This document shows positions 13,254 through 25,200 of a stretch of DNA of 64,000 bases, in pieces; position 1 is the first letter of the stretch, and each line of letters begins with the position of its first letter. The position numbers and the translations under genes are program-made. This DNA comes from Chionis minor. Lineage: Eukaryota; Chordata; Aves; Charadriiformes; Chionididae. The notes below the pieces were generated by a model that was not told the origin of the DNA, searched no databases, and saw nothing but the letters and a program-made list of their open reading frames with translations. The stretch lies in NCBI GenBank assembly GCA_013398295.1, contig VZSF01007788.1:193196-257195 (forward strand), in the 5' to 3' direction.

Positions 13254-15216
13254 GTACCAAAAGGGAAAAATTATTGTTCTTTTTTTTAATATCTCGCAAA
13301 ATAATAAACCAAGAAAGATGTGAGGCCGTTGAAGCAGTTCAGCATCCATTCGCGCCTTGAAGGCATTTTGGGGAGGCCGTAGAGCAGGTAGCAGGACGCA
13401 ATGCTGGTTAAATTCGGAGCGCCAGCTGTCATCCCCTGCAGTGCAGTGAAACAAAAGCAAGAAATTGTTGGCTTGTTGAGCGTCTAGAAATCTGCTTGGG
13501 GAGTACGGTACAGAAAAGAAACCCCAACATAACCAGAGGTGATGTTCTTACAAGGAACATTACCTTCCTATCCAGGTATTAAAATGCATTATTAAAAGAC
13601 ATTGGCTTGCTAAACTACAGCTTTAGCTTCCTGATGTGCTGCTGGACTCCCACATGAGCCCAGCCCTCCCTGCCTGGGTGCAGATACATCCGGGACCCTG
13701 AGCTGCTTTGGTGCGCTGCTCCCGCTGCAAGGGTCCATCATGTTCATTTTCCACAGCACAAAGCTAAGCTGCCTCCGCTTTCCTAATTACCTGAGCTCCC
13801 CTGGCTGAGGTGGCATCAGGACTAGTACCCAGGCTCATGCCTTGCCACCATCCCTGGGACCCCTGGCCACCACTGCTGTGCCCGTGTTGCGGGCAGCCAG
13901 TTCAGTCTATGATAAAACCAGTTCGGTGCTTAGTCTTCCCTCCCCACCACCTGCTGGAAAACGGAGGGTGGCTGGTTTTGTGACTTGCTCGTACAAAAGC
14001 AGAGGTTGCTGAACCCAAACGCTGTGTGGTGTCATTTGGAGGCTGGGCAGAGGAACTGGTAACACGGCAGGACCGAGACAGTGATGAGATAATTTCCTTT
14101 TGAGGAGAAAAGGAGGCAGAAAGGGGCAGGTAGGCACGGTATCCATTTATCACAGACCATCACTGCCCATCCTGGTTTGTCTGACATGGCTCAACATTAA
14201 AGGACAGTAGATTGCAATAAACAGCAGGAATATCTCCCAGTCTTCAGTGGCTTTGCTTAAGGTTCTTCTGTTTGTACAACCCTCCTGCCCATCTGCAGAA
14301 GCAAAGGCAGCCTCCCCCCCGCAAAGAGTTGCACCAGAACCTGCGTGACACTAAAAATACCAGCAGCTCAACCCATGTACATACAGCAAATAAATAAACA
14401 CCAGGGTCTTTGCACGGCAAACTCCTGCCCCATGGGACCCACGCTCTCCTCGTCTATTCGGCTGCAGGCTGGTTTTAGCAGGGAAGGGGATTTCAGATTT
14501 TTCAGCTAAACCAGCCCAGGATCACCTTCCACTCCAGTAACATTTTTGTTTGTATGAAATGACTGAGGTTAATTTTCTCAGCTGTGTATCTGGTGTTTTA
14601 TGTTACTTCAGAGTGTTGCTTAACACAACATACATAATTAAGAAAATTAACGTGACCGAGAGCCCAGACCTGACTTGCTGTATGCTCATCTGTCAGGGGT
14701 TTTGAGCAATTGTTGTCTGATGCCAACGGGGACGTATCTTCTCCATGCAAGGGCACAGAGGCTGCCAGAGACCACTTTGTACCAGCTCTCTTGAAGGAGA
14801 GGGCGGATTTGCACCATAAGGTTTCACTGTTACTCTAGCACTTTGTTAGGGCATCCTGGAAATTGCAAGTCAGCTTAACTAAAAATAGGCGGATTTTAAT
14901 TAACAACAGAGACAAATGCAAATGGCACAGGAGCTTCATGGTGTTGGTCTCATCTCATACTGGCTCTTGCCCCAGCAAAATGGGGCAGCGATGCTCAGAG
15001 GTGGTGAGAGGCAGTTTGGGAGGGTGATGAGACAAGTTTGTCTGCCAGATGTTTCTGGTAAGACAGCTGGTGGCAAATAGCACCATTTCAGCTGCAAGCG
15101 CCACTTGGGGGTGAACAACTTGGAGGGGAAAAAATAGAAATAATAAGAGAACAGTTAACATTATCCTCGTATTATCCTTAAAAAAAGGTGACCAGCAGTT
15201 GTGCTTTCAACACAAC
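13254..15216. other. Intergenic DNA between two LTRs
   Basis: I see no gene. There is no retroviral primer-binding site immediately after 13253 and no gag- or pol-like frame, so this is ordinary host DNA rather than proviral interior. Confidence 0.6.
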
Positions 15217-16339
15217 TGTGGTAGGTTGACCCTGGCTGGACACCAAAGCCACTGCGTCACTCCCATCCTCAGCTCCATGGGGGAGAGAAAAAAGATAACT
15301 AAAGGCTCATGGGTTGAGATAAGGACAGGGACCTCACTGACCAATTACTGTCACGGGCAAAACCAGACTGGACTTGGGGAAAATTAATGTAATTTATTTC
15401 CAATCAAAACAGAGTAGGGTAATGAGAAAATAAAAACAAACCTTAAAACACCTTCCTCCTACCTCTCCTTTCCTCCCAGGCTCAACTTCACTCCCCATTT
15501 ATCTACCTCCTCCCCTTGAGTGATGCAGGGGGACAGGGAAGGGGGTGTGTGGTCAGTTCTTCACACGTGGTCTCTGCTGCTCTTTCCTCCTCATGGACAG
15601 GACTCCTCACACTCTTCCCCTGCTCCAGCGTGGGGTCCCTCCCATGGGAGACAGACCTCCACGAACTTCTCCAATATGAGTCCTTCCCATGGACTGCAGT
15701 TCTTCATGAACTGCTCCAGCATGGGTCCTTCACATTGGCTGCAGTCCTCCAGGAACAGACTGCTCCAGTGTGACTTCCCCACAGGGTCACAAGTCCTGCC
15801 AGCAAACCTGCTCCACTGTGGGCTCCTCTCCACAGGTCCTGCCAGGAGCCTGCTCCAGTGTGGGCTTCCCATGCAGTCACAGCCTCCTTCAAGCATCCAC
15901 CTGCATGGGGTCCTCCATGGGCTGCAGGTGGACATCTGCTCCACCATGGACCTCCATGAGCTGCAGCGGGACAGTCTGCCTCACCATGGGCTTCACCACA
16001 GGCTGCAGGGGAATCTCTGCTCCAGCACCTGGAGCACCTCCTGCTCCTTCTTCTTCACTGACCTTGGTGTCTGCAGAGTTGTTTCTCTCATGTAGTCTCA
16101 CTCCTCTCCCAGCTGCAGTTGCCCAGTTGTTTTTTCTTTTTTTCCCCCCTTCTTAAATAAGTTATCCCAGAGGCGCTACCAGCGTCACTGATGGACTTGG
16201 CCTTGGACAGCAGCAGGTCCGTCTTGGAGCCAGCTGGCATTGGCTCTATTGGACACGGAGGAAGCTTCTAGCAGCTTCTCACAGAAGCCACCCCTGTAGC
16301 TCCCCTGCTACCAAAACCTTGCCATGAAAACCTGATACA
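15217..16339 (-). mobile_element. Solo LTR of a second avian endogenous retrovirus family, with internal tandem repeats
   Basis: About 1.12 kb bounded by TGTGGTAGG on the left and CTGATACA on the right. On the minus strand it has a TATA-like TTATTTAA near 16151-16160 and an AATAAA signal near 15393-15398, so transcription runs leftward. The middle (about 15590-16060) is a degenerate array of roughly 40-base units containing CTGCTCCA and CCATGG-like blocks. It matches a long LTR class common in birds as I remember it. No internal retroviral genes adjoin it. I see no target duplication (ACAAC against CCTTG), perhaps because of decay. Several long open frames inside are LTR-derived, not genes. 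Confidence 0.8.
15590..16060. repeat. Tandem-repeat core of the 15217-16339 LTR
   Basis: Roughly 40-base imperfect units recur here, each with a variant of 'gctccagYRtggg' followed by a 'cccatgg' or 'ccacagg' block and a 'ctgcag' or 'cctgccag' block. Unit period and count are estimates by eye. The repeats explain the long overlapping open frames on both strands. Confidence 0.65.
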
Positions 16340-18754
16340 CCTTGATTTCTGACTCATTTGCAGGACTTCAGGCCTTAAATGTGTTTTCCTGGGCATTAAA
16401 CCTGCAGAGCAAAGCAGGAGCAGAGCCTGTGTGAGCCTTGATGAGCTGCTGTCCCCATCCCCACCCTGCAGATGCACGCTAAGCTTTGTCAGTGTGATGT
16501 GCTTTCCCTCTCATTCTTTCCTCTTGGTAACATGGGGATAATGTTACCCATTTCCAATTAGAAAACACAGACTTTAAGTATTAACATGCTTCATTTGAAA
16601 AGGATCTCTGAAATCTCAGAAATTATTTTATCCATAATAGTTCACGTTTCTTCTTCTTCCCTGAACGCCACCTTGACTACCTGGAACACTCACTCCAAAA
16701 ATTATGTCCATTAACTTTTCCTTATATTGCTCCATCAGATGTGCTGTTTATACTCTACACTAATTCCTGCTGCTTCCAACACACACAGGCAAAATAACTA
16801 ATTCTATATGTCAGACCCAGCTATGGAAAACAGAAAACATATGTGCCTAATGACTGAAGCTCAGCTAAAGTTAGTGCCTTGCCTTTGCATTGCAGTTGAA
16901 TCCTAATGATCGTGTTCCTAAAACTGGCACAGTAAACCAGCTGGTTAGGTGTCCTCATTTAATGGGAAAAAAATTAAAAAGGGTCTAGAATATTTTTAAT
17001 CAAGTATTTCTGGATCGAGAAGTCACCTTTGTTCTGCAATCCACAGCAAGCCTCTGAAAGCTGCAGTTTTTCAGACAAGTTTTTTGCAAGTGCAAGAAAA
17101 CAAAGATCCTTTTCTCCTCTTCCCAAATCACACCTCTGTCCTTGCAATGGTATCTGCCCTGCTGTCCCTCAGAGACAGGTGTGATATTTTCAGATCACCT
17201 GGTGTAGTTCAAGAAATTACATAGTGCCATGTGCTTTAATTTTATTCTGTTGGAGGATGCATGGGTACATAAATACACACCCACTGGCCCCAAGGATTCA
17301 GCAACCCCACTGACTTTTTTTGCTGTCAGGATTTCTTATCCTTATGCTTTGGGTTTAATTTACAACCCGTGTGGGGATGGAAAACTAAGCATGGACAAAG
17401 TGTCACCATGCCTGATCCAGTCCTTCTGCATCAAGAGGGACAGTGGTGAGCAAAGCCACCTAGATAAGGCAAGGCTGTGTTTTCCAGCCTACAAATGACA
17501 TGGGAATGACTTCAATACAACTTCTTGCATCCTCCAGTCTACGGTGCCCACCCTACCAAGGGACAGCCCCCAGACAGCTCACGCTGTTGGTGATCTGTAG
17601 GCGCAGGAAAATTGTTTCTTTGAAAGCCCGGACCAGAGAGACAGCATATTTGCACTGTTGATTCATCAAAAGCCACCCCTTACCTCTGCTCCCATGACAC
17701 TGCTTGAAGCAGCAGACTGAATGCCTCCCCACCTGCCCAGCTCCAGATTCTGCTGCTCCTTCCACATTGCTCCACCCGTGGAAGAGAAATCCATCACCTT
17801 CGCTGTGTTGTGCTACTGCTTCAGGCCGGCAAAGTTGCAGAGAACTGCTAAAATGCTTTTTAAAAGAAGTTTAAAAGCCAACCATGAGCTTTGAGAAACC
17901 ATTTGAAGGGGGCAAGCATCATTCCAGATCACATCTTCTACAGGTGTTGAGGCTGGGCACACCAGAGAGTCAGGCTCCAAATTTTAACACTGAGTTTAAA
18001 ATGGAACTTTTAACTGTTTTTTTTTTTAGGTACAGAGCCCAGTGGTAGCTGTGCAGAGAGGGCCAGGTGGTGCCCATCACAAATAGCTCTTCTTGGTACC
18101 TTGCATGGCTGTGCAAGGGCAGTGGGCACAGCCCAGAGAGACGCAGGTGCCTTTCCCCCTGTAACACCATGAGATTTTGGAAGAGAGCAAAAGCAGACTG
18201 CCTGAAGGAGCAGCTAAAAGGAGCATCTCTCAAGAAGAGAAAAAACATGGGTACAAGATAATAACTTTTCCCCTTACCTGCTGTGGGTGCTTAGCGAGAC
18301 ATGCTAATGCCATGCAGCAGGGTCTGAGATGTGCCCAGACACTGGGCAGACCCCCAGCAGATCCCTCCTGCCAGAGCTCAGCATTCCTGCTCCTACGCCA
18401 GCAGCCAAGCCTGGGCAATCGCAGGGTCTCCGAGAGCATCCAGGTTTTTGGGGGATGGAAGACACCTCAAAGTCTCCATCCTTTGCAAACAGCAGCACTT
18501 ATTGCCATGGAGGAGGACACAAAGCAGCCCCAGCAGTAAGAAACCTACCTGGGGGAGAGGGCGGTGCACCAGCCAGATTTCCCTGCTGGTCACACAGTGG
18601 TGGCACCTGAAGGAATCGATCAGGGTGATGAGGGACACATGTGCCTCAGGGCCAGCTGCCCTGTGGGGTGAGTGCTCCAGAGTCTCTCCCAGCCCCTTGG
18701 CCAAACACAGTGTGGCACAAGAGCATGAAAGCTCACCATGGCTTGTAAAGCACC
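16340..18754. other. Intergenic DNA between LTRs
   Basis: No recognised gene. The GC-richer end (18300-18740) carries overlapping open frames up to 158 codons on the plus strand. These have no family resemblance and look like chance frames in CpG-poor, C-rich sequence. Confidence 0.55.
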
Positions 18755-19431
18755 TGTCGCAGTTTGGGCTGGATTGGCCACTGGGTGACAGGCCCCACCG
18801 CTCTTAAAAGAAAGGCAGGAGAGAGAAAGAGACTTAGGAGCTTAGAAGGAACTGAACTACTCTAAGGAATTATTAATAATAAAATAAAAAGAAAATAATG
18901 AAATATATCAAGCTCCCAGGATGACAATCCCGTCACTGGCAGGCAGTGGGGAAGTCCCAGACTGGACCCAGTGATGGACGGGAACTGGATTCCAGATTGG
19001 GATCAAAGGCAGATGAACAGACAGAGTCCTCCTCGGACGCCAGCCATTGAAGAAAGAGGGCTGACCCTTTGGTCCCTCAGCTTTGACACTGAGCATGAGG
19101 CAGATGGGATGGAATACCCTGTTGGTCAGTTTGGGGTCACCTGTCCTGTCCGCTCCTCCCCACAGGTGCAACCCCTCTATGCTTTTCTGCTTCCGACCCT
19201 CCAACAGGGCAAATAACAGAGTTGGCTGCCCTTGGGTGTTGCAGCAATAAATATAAGCAAGAGCCCCTTTGCATACCATGCCTTGGCATCAACTATAAAC
19301 ACGGGTCTTACCACTCTGAGAGCAAACACTTTCTGCACAATATGCTGTTAATTTCAGTAGTTAGAAGAGGCCTAGCTAAAAAGTAAAATTACTGAAAAGA
19401 AAATTGGTCCTATTTACCTCAAACCAGGACG
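18755..19431 (-). mobile_element. Solo LTR of an endogenous retrovirus, copy B
   Basis: The second copy of the family seen at 12550-13253, in the same orientation. The flanks GCACC and GCATC are a possible 5-base target duplication with one mismatch. Its right-hand 630 bases differ from copy A at only a handful of substitutions, plus a 12-base deletion and small indels near 18880-18908. Its first 60 or so bases differ much more. The flanking sequences of A and B are unrelated, so this is a separate insertion rather than a tandem duplication or an intact provirus. Confidence 0.75.
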
Positions 19432-21783
19432 GCATCTGCCTTAATCAGCACAAAAGCATGGCCTGGTTCACATTCAGGTCCCAGTTTATCTCCATCTCCT
19501 GGAGCTCCAGGCCCCTCGGGCAGAGAGTTGGACAAAGATTAAATCATTGTAGCGCCATAGGATTAAGTCATTGCTGTCCACCTCTGCAATGAATGCCCAC
19601 AGATTTTGGGATTTGAGGGAGGATGCAGGAAGCAAGACCAGCTAGCCCGTGGCAAAGGAGCTGCCCTGGGCAGCCTCATGGTGTTCGTACCTGGGAAGTG
19701 CTTTCCCTCCCCATCCCGCCTCTTTGTCCCCCTGCCATGAGCGGGGACTCTGGTTAAGCAGCGGGGAGCACTTAGGGTTTTTTCTCACTCACCTTTGGGG
19801 TTCCACTTGCAAGTCCAAGCAGCCCTGACGCTTGGCACTGTCTGTGTGGAGCCGCTGCGGGTGCCTGCAGTCACCTCCTCTCTGCCCTTCGCATCAGGCC
19901 TGAGGAAAGCCATTAAACCCCGCATGCAAAGGCTCCTTCCGATTAGTTTTTTGACAGGATCAGCTCTTTGCTGAGCTCCCTCACACTAAGCCTTCTTTGG
20001 AAAGGTATGCATGGGGTTTGTGAAAATAGGACTGAAAGTATCCAAGTGTGATCAAACCGGCCGGTGTGGGGCACCTGCAGCCGCATCCTGACCTGCAGCA
20101 AACAGCGCTGATGATAATCTGAGGGCTGAAGGTTGGAGACGGTTTTGTCCCTCCTGTAGGTTTTTCTTGGGGTGGATGCGAGCAGCAGAGTTCGCCTCTG
20201 GCTGTGGACTCCCCCAGGCTACGCGGGTGTCGTTTGGCATGCTCTTCCTCACTCTTCCTCCCTCACTTCGCCAGCTAAATTCAGACAAGGCGCTCATATG
20301 CATAAAAGCTGTCAAACGAATAACTTACAAGTACAGGAGCTAGAAGAGGCTTGAAGTGTAAAGCTGGCAGCCCCCAAAGAGCTGCGGGGACTATCCAATC
20401 CATCTGGTGCTCCTGGGTGCAGAGCAAACAGGCTTTTGACTAGTTCATAACTGTGGCACATGCGAAACACTCAATTATTGCTTCTTAGAAAAACCAAATT
20501 ATCTCCTGGAGTCGGAGACTGACAGCCACACAGTCTCCACAGCGTTCTGCACGGCTGAATTTTTGCCGGCTTATTCTCTGCTGTTCTGTACTGCCTGTAA
20601 TTGCATTGCATTTTAATTGTTTAGCATCGTCAGAACTTCAACCCTGGGGGCAGCGGAGGTGGTGAGAGCTCAAGACATCAAATTACTACCCAAAGAGCAG
20701 GCAGACAAAAAGCAGAGTAGGGAGGGAGAAAAGGAGGCAAATGAGCCACATTCATTAGAAGAACAGCAACCCTGACCGGGGAAGTGTCCTACTGATGTAA
20801 TAAGAAAGCTGAAAGTTGTTAATAATAATAAAGAGCACAATAACACAGTTGCTTTTCTATCGGAAAGCACCACATCTGGAAAAAAATAATGCATTGTAGA
20901 AAGCAGAGACGAAAACCAGCAAAATGCTCCTTGCCCTCATAGCCCTGTGTTCCCTACCAGTTTTATTTAGTGGGGGTTTTTTGTGGTGGTTTCTGTAGTT
21001 GCACTGTTTAGTGCTACGATGTGGCCCCAGAAACTGGCATCTCTGCCGCAGAAGCCCCGCCATGGCAGCGAGGCAGAGTTTCCCAAAGTCAGGCTTGCAT
21101 TTCACCCTCGGCCAGCCAGAGGTCCCCAGTGCTGCTCCTTCTGCTTCCCCAAAAGATGCTGCAGGTTCAAACCCCCTAGGGCAGGTGTGAAGGAAAGGGC
21201 CGTTCACAGGCGGCCCCAGGCAGGGCACAGGGAACAACAGCCGTGGTGGGGCAGAGGCAGAAAACAAGGGAGTGGGATGGGTGTGACATGACCACCCCAC
21301 ACTTGCACAAGTTGGGCAGAAAGTGCATCTTTTTTTTCTCCTCTGGAAGGTCTGCCAGTGGGGACCAAAAGAGATGGATGAAAGGACTGGATCACGTGCT
21401 GCTGATGAAAGAAATTAATTTTGCCAGCTGTGAATGTCCTAAAGCACCTCGGAGCCCATGCTGGGGCTGCCCTGCTGGCTCACCACAGTAGCTTTAACCT
21501 CAAATAACGGACTAAACTGTGCAGCACCTGGAGCTGCTTAATACCCTTAAGTTACAGGAGATCCTTCCAGGGAACAGGGACAGCCCAACGTGGCACCACA
21601 ACATGACAGCCACAAGATGAAAGGTTACCTGTAGCTGCCTGAAGAACAGCCCTAGAGCTGCCCACCACGGCGCAGGTTCCTCACGCCCCAGCAGGACCTG
21701 CTCAGTGTCCCTTGCAGGGCACCAGCAGGCTGCTCATGAGTCTTTCTCCTGACTGGCTGCAAAGCCATGGACGGATAAGATGA

Positions 21784-21848
21784 CAGAATCATAGAATGGT
21801 TTGGGTTGGAAGGGACCTTTAAAGGTCATCTAGTCCAACCCTCAAGAT
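21784..21848 (-). mobile_element. CR1 LINE, short 3'-end fragment
   Basis: The sequence 'gaatcatagaatggtttggg' followed by 'ttggaagggacctttaaagg' and 'tcatctagtccaaccc' is the reverse complement of the avian CR1 3' terminus. Only about 65 bases remain, so the insertion was severely 5'-truncated or has been eroded. It is inert. Confidence 0.85.
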
Positions 21849-22084
21849 GAAGGTAAACAGACAGGCACGTCAGCAGGCATGGCCAGCACTTCCAGCAATG
21901 AAGATGGTGGTGGTCACAGAGAGATTTCTGTCCCTGGCCCCAGCACAGCCTGGTGGAGAAGCGCCTCTGCCATGGCTCTTCACCCATGGTAGTGTGCAGG
22001 GTGGAAAAGAGGGAGCTGAGAAGATCCTTCAGCTGCCTGTGCTAAATATTTTGATGGTATTGGCATTTCACATCAGCTGCATTC

Positions 22085-22215
22085 ACCAGGGTTAATTAAA
22101 GCCTCTGTTTTATAGATTGCCCTTGGCCATCAGCTGAACAGCTGTCTCAATTGGGAATCAATAGAGTAATCTTTAAGCTTATTTATTTTATTAGATATAG
22201 AGTCCTAATTTGAAG
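22085..22215. promoter_or_regulatory. Possible conserved noncoding element
   Basis: Contains GGTTAATTAAAG, ATCAGCTGAACAGCTGTC (two E-boxes) and TCAATTGGGAATCAATAG within 100 bases, then an ATTTATTTTATTAG tract. The dense motif grammar suggests an enhancer. This is inference only. Confidence 0.2.
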
Positions 22216-25200
22216 AGATTGAGAAGCCATAAGTAATGGTGCCAGAGAGGTCCCGAGACATCTATTTAAAGTTTCCTGAGGAGAGTGCTTTGCCTGTAGG
22301 GCACAGTGTGCTGGAAGGGCCTGGCAAACCGGAGCGCAGCAATGGGGTCGGCAGATGCTCCAGTGGGTGAGCCCCAGGGAGCGCTCCAGCACCGCAGAAA
22401 TCCAACAGCAAGTCAATAACCAGCACGCTGTGGTGCTCCCTCACCCAAAAATTGAAGGACAGAGGGCTGCTGACAACCAAGGCATCCCAGGGATGCTGCA
22501 AACGCCCTCCCCACCCCAAGCCAGTGGGCAGCGTGTGCTTTATCCCCTTCTCCAAGTCTACCATGCACTGGTGTGCGGTTAAATGGTTCACCCCTCTTCA
22601 GTGCGGTGGAGTCGCTCCGAAACAACAAAAGCCTTTTGGGGTTTCGGAGGGTGAAGTATCCGGATGATGCCGCTGCTTCCCCTCACAGCAGCCTCGCCGG
22701 TGGGCAGCATGGCTTTCCCACACCGGACAGACGGCCCCCGAGGAATTGTTTTTATTTAAGCACCTTTCTGAGCAGTGCCTTGAGCAGCCTGTAAATAGCC
22801 CCATCCACAGACCCCGGGGTGTCAAGGGCCGGAATGATTTCTGTGATCCAATAAGCAAATTAACGAACAAAAGACTGACCCGGTCATGAGCAGCTCACAA
22901 GGCCCTCAGCCAAACACGCAAAAATAAATATTTAAGTACTTAAAAGGCTAATAAGCTGCTTGTGGGATTTTAAAAAGCACCTAATGCCTACCTCTTCAGC
23001 CGCTACTTTTAAGAAATAATTATTTTCATTTTTCTACCCTCTTTTCTCATTTCTGGACCTTTTTCCTGTAAATAATGACCAAAGTATTTTTCTTTCTGGT
23101 ATTTTTCCTCTTATGTGAGTCAAATAAGTTGCTTGATACAGTATCTTAGAGTAGAAAGCCAATAGTCAATGCACTGTACCACACGTTTGGGTTTTTTTTA
23201 GTTGTGTTTTGTTTTTTTCTTTAGTGCCTCCCTCTCTTGTTTGGGGCTGGATCCAAAATCCCTGTGTGCTGCAGTTGGACACTCCTAAAATATTGCAAGT
23301 TGTTTAAATGAACAAGGTTAGGACTTTGGGAAGGGCTGAGGGAAACTTTTCTACCCTTGAAGACAGTGATTCCCCTTCCCAAGTTGAGCCGGAGATGAGT
23401 GATGCTGAAAACGCCTTTCTCCTAGCAAACCTGAGCCCCGCAGGCTTCACTGACAGTGACTGACAATACCCCGAAAAAGTCTTTGCCAGCCGGTTATGTC
23501 CTGTAGTCTTGGATTGTGACATGTCGATCAGAATCATGTGCTTGACCTAAAAACTTGTTTAACTAGTAACTCATGAACTGTACTAATTTGAAAGCGGATC
23601 CAGTTCAATCACATTCGCGTGGGCCTGCTCATTCCACACTGAAGTGGATGCCATTCATTTCTGCAGCAAATTATGACACAGGAACTGAAGAACACTCAGT
23701 TTAGGTGGGACTGTCCACAGAAGATTTAGCCAAATTTTAGTGGAAAGTATTTTACAAATGTAGACGCACTTTCCTAGGTATCCTCATGCAGACAAACCTT
23801 GCGTGTGGAGGACCAACTTTTGCTTCCAGTTGGTTTATTTTTTGGTCATGCTAGTGACTAGAAAAACTTGAGTGGATCTTTCAGGCACATATTACACTAG
23901 AGCTGTTGAGCCTGACAAGCGGAATTGATTTTTCATTTCTTTTCATCTACCTGGGCCATTGCGTGTAACTTCTCTTGCTTAACAACTGAGTTCTCTTTGC
24001 AGTCACTTTGTCACCTCCCATTAAAGCAAATTCCAGCATCTCCAGCTTTGCGGAAGAAAGAGTCCCAAATATTCTTCCAAACACTTTCTGTGCTTTACAG
24101 ATGCCCTTCAAGAAAATCTGTCTCCTCTCCTTCATATAAACATCAGTTCCCTCCTGATCCTTCACAAGGATGGAAGGATCATTTCCTTCCATTTTCCTTC
24201 CATCATTTCATACATTTCCATTTACCACGAGCTCTGTTGCCTCAGGGGTTAAGAGGACCACAGGCTCTTCATTTCTGCTCTCCACTAAACCCACCCCTTT
24301 CGACACTCACGCAAACCCTTTTGAGGTATGCTTCCCAGCCTTGCGATAAAAGCTTGGTTGCCTGCCACGCTCCTTATTATGAAAAGCCCAAACATGTTCC
24401 CCTGTTTTGGCATTTTTCGCTTTTCTAGTACCAAGATTTGCAGTGAGCCCTGCTCTCTCCCCACCAACTCTTGCAATGAGGAGGAGTTTTCTGTATGCCA
24501 CTTGCCACCCCCAGCATGCCTTCTGCGAGGTCTCATGCTCCCCCTGCCACCAGCATGCCCAGAATTTCTAATGTCTGCTCTCTAGGCTCACCATAAAGAG
24601 TTCAGCTCACTCTGTGCTACAGGAATGCAGAGTAAGAAACAGTGGTTGCATTTGGTAGGAGTAATGAATTCGCATTTCTCTAAAGACAAAAATAAGAGCC
24701 ACTTAATAAAGAGAATAACTTTAATAGGCAGTTAAATTTTTTTTCTTGACACACCATGGTATTTTCTGAACAAATTTTGCGCAAACATATATATATATTT
24801 CACAATCTTTCCAGTTTTTTCTACTGTCCTTTCAGTACGATGCAACATGCTACAAATTACTTTGTTTTTTTCTTTTTAAATCAACATGAAAGTCAACAAT
24901 GATTGCTTTTTTCATAGGAAAATTCAGCAATCAGAATCTCAGATGCTAACTAGCATATTTTAGGTGGCCTGATCTTTCCAAAGTAGACATCCAAGACTCC
25001 TCTGCTCCTGAGCAAGCCAAGTGATCCAGAAATACCTGAATGAACCACATAAGTTCAGCTACAGCATGGAGGACACTTGTTAATTCCCCATCTTTTACAG
25101 AGCTTCATCAAAAGTTTCTCTTGGTGCCACTAAGGCAGATGATTATTAGACCCATCAAAGTAGAAATAACAGCAACAGTCAAGCACAGGGAAATGAACAC

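Noticed and set aside
15520..16095. 191-codon plus-strand open frame, the longest in the window
   Set aside because: It lies wholly inside the 15217-16339 LTR and its tandem-repeat core, antisense to LTR transcription. It is repeat-derived, not a gene.
12550..19431. A full-length provirus with the two similar LTRs as its ends
   Set aside because: There is no primer-binding site after the first LTR, no gag-pol-env-like frame between them, and an unrelated LTR in the interior. Each LTR has its own near-matching 5-base flanks, so they are separate solo LTRs.
23925..24428. 167-codon plus-strand open frame
   Set aside because: It is C/T-rich, Ser/Pro/His/Phe-heavy, and without homology or splice context. 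It is typical of pyrimidine-rich noncoding DNA.
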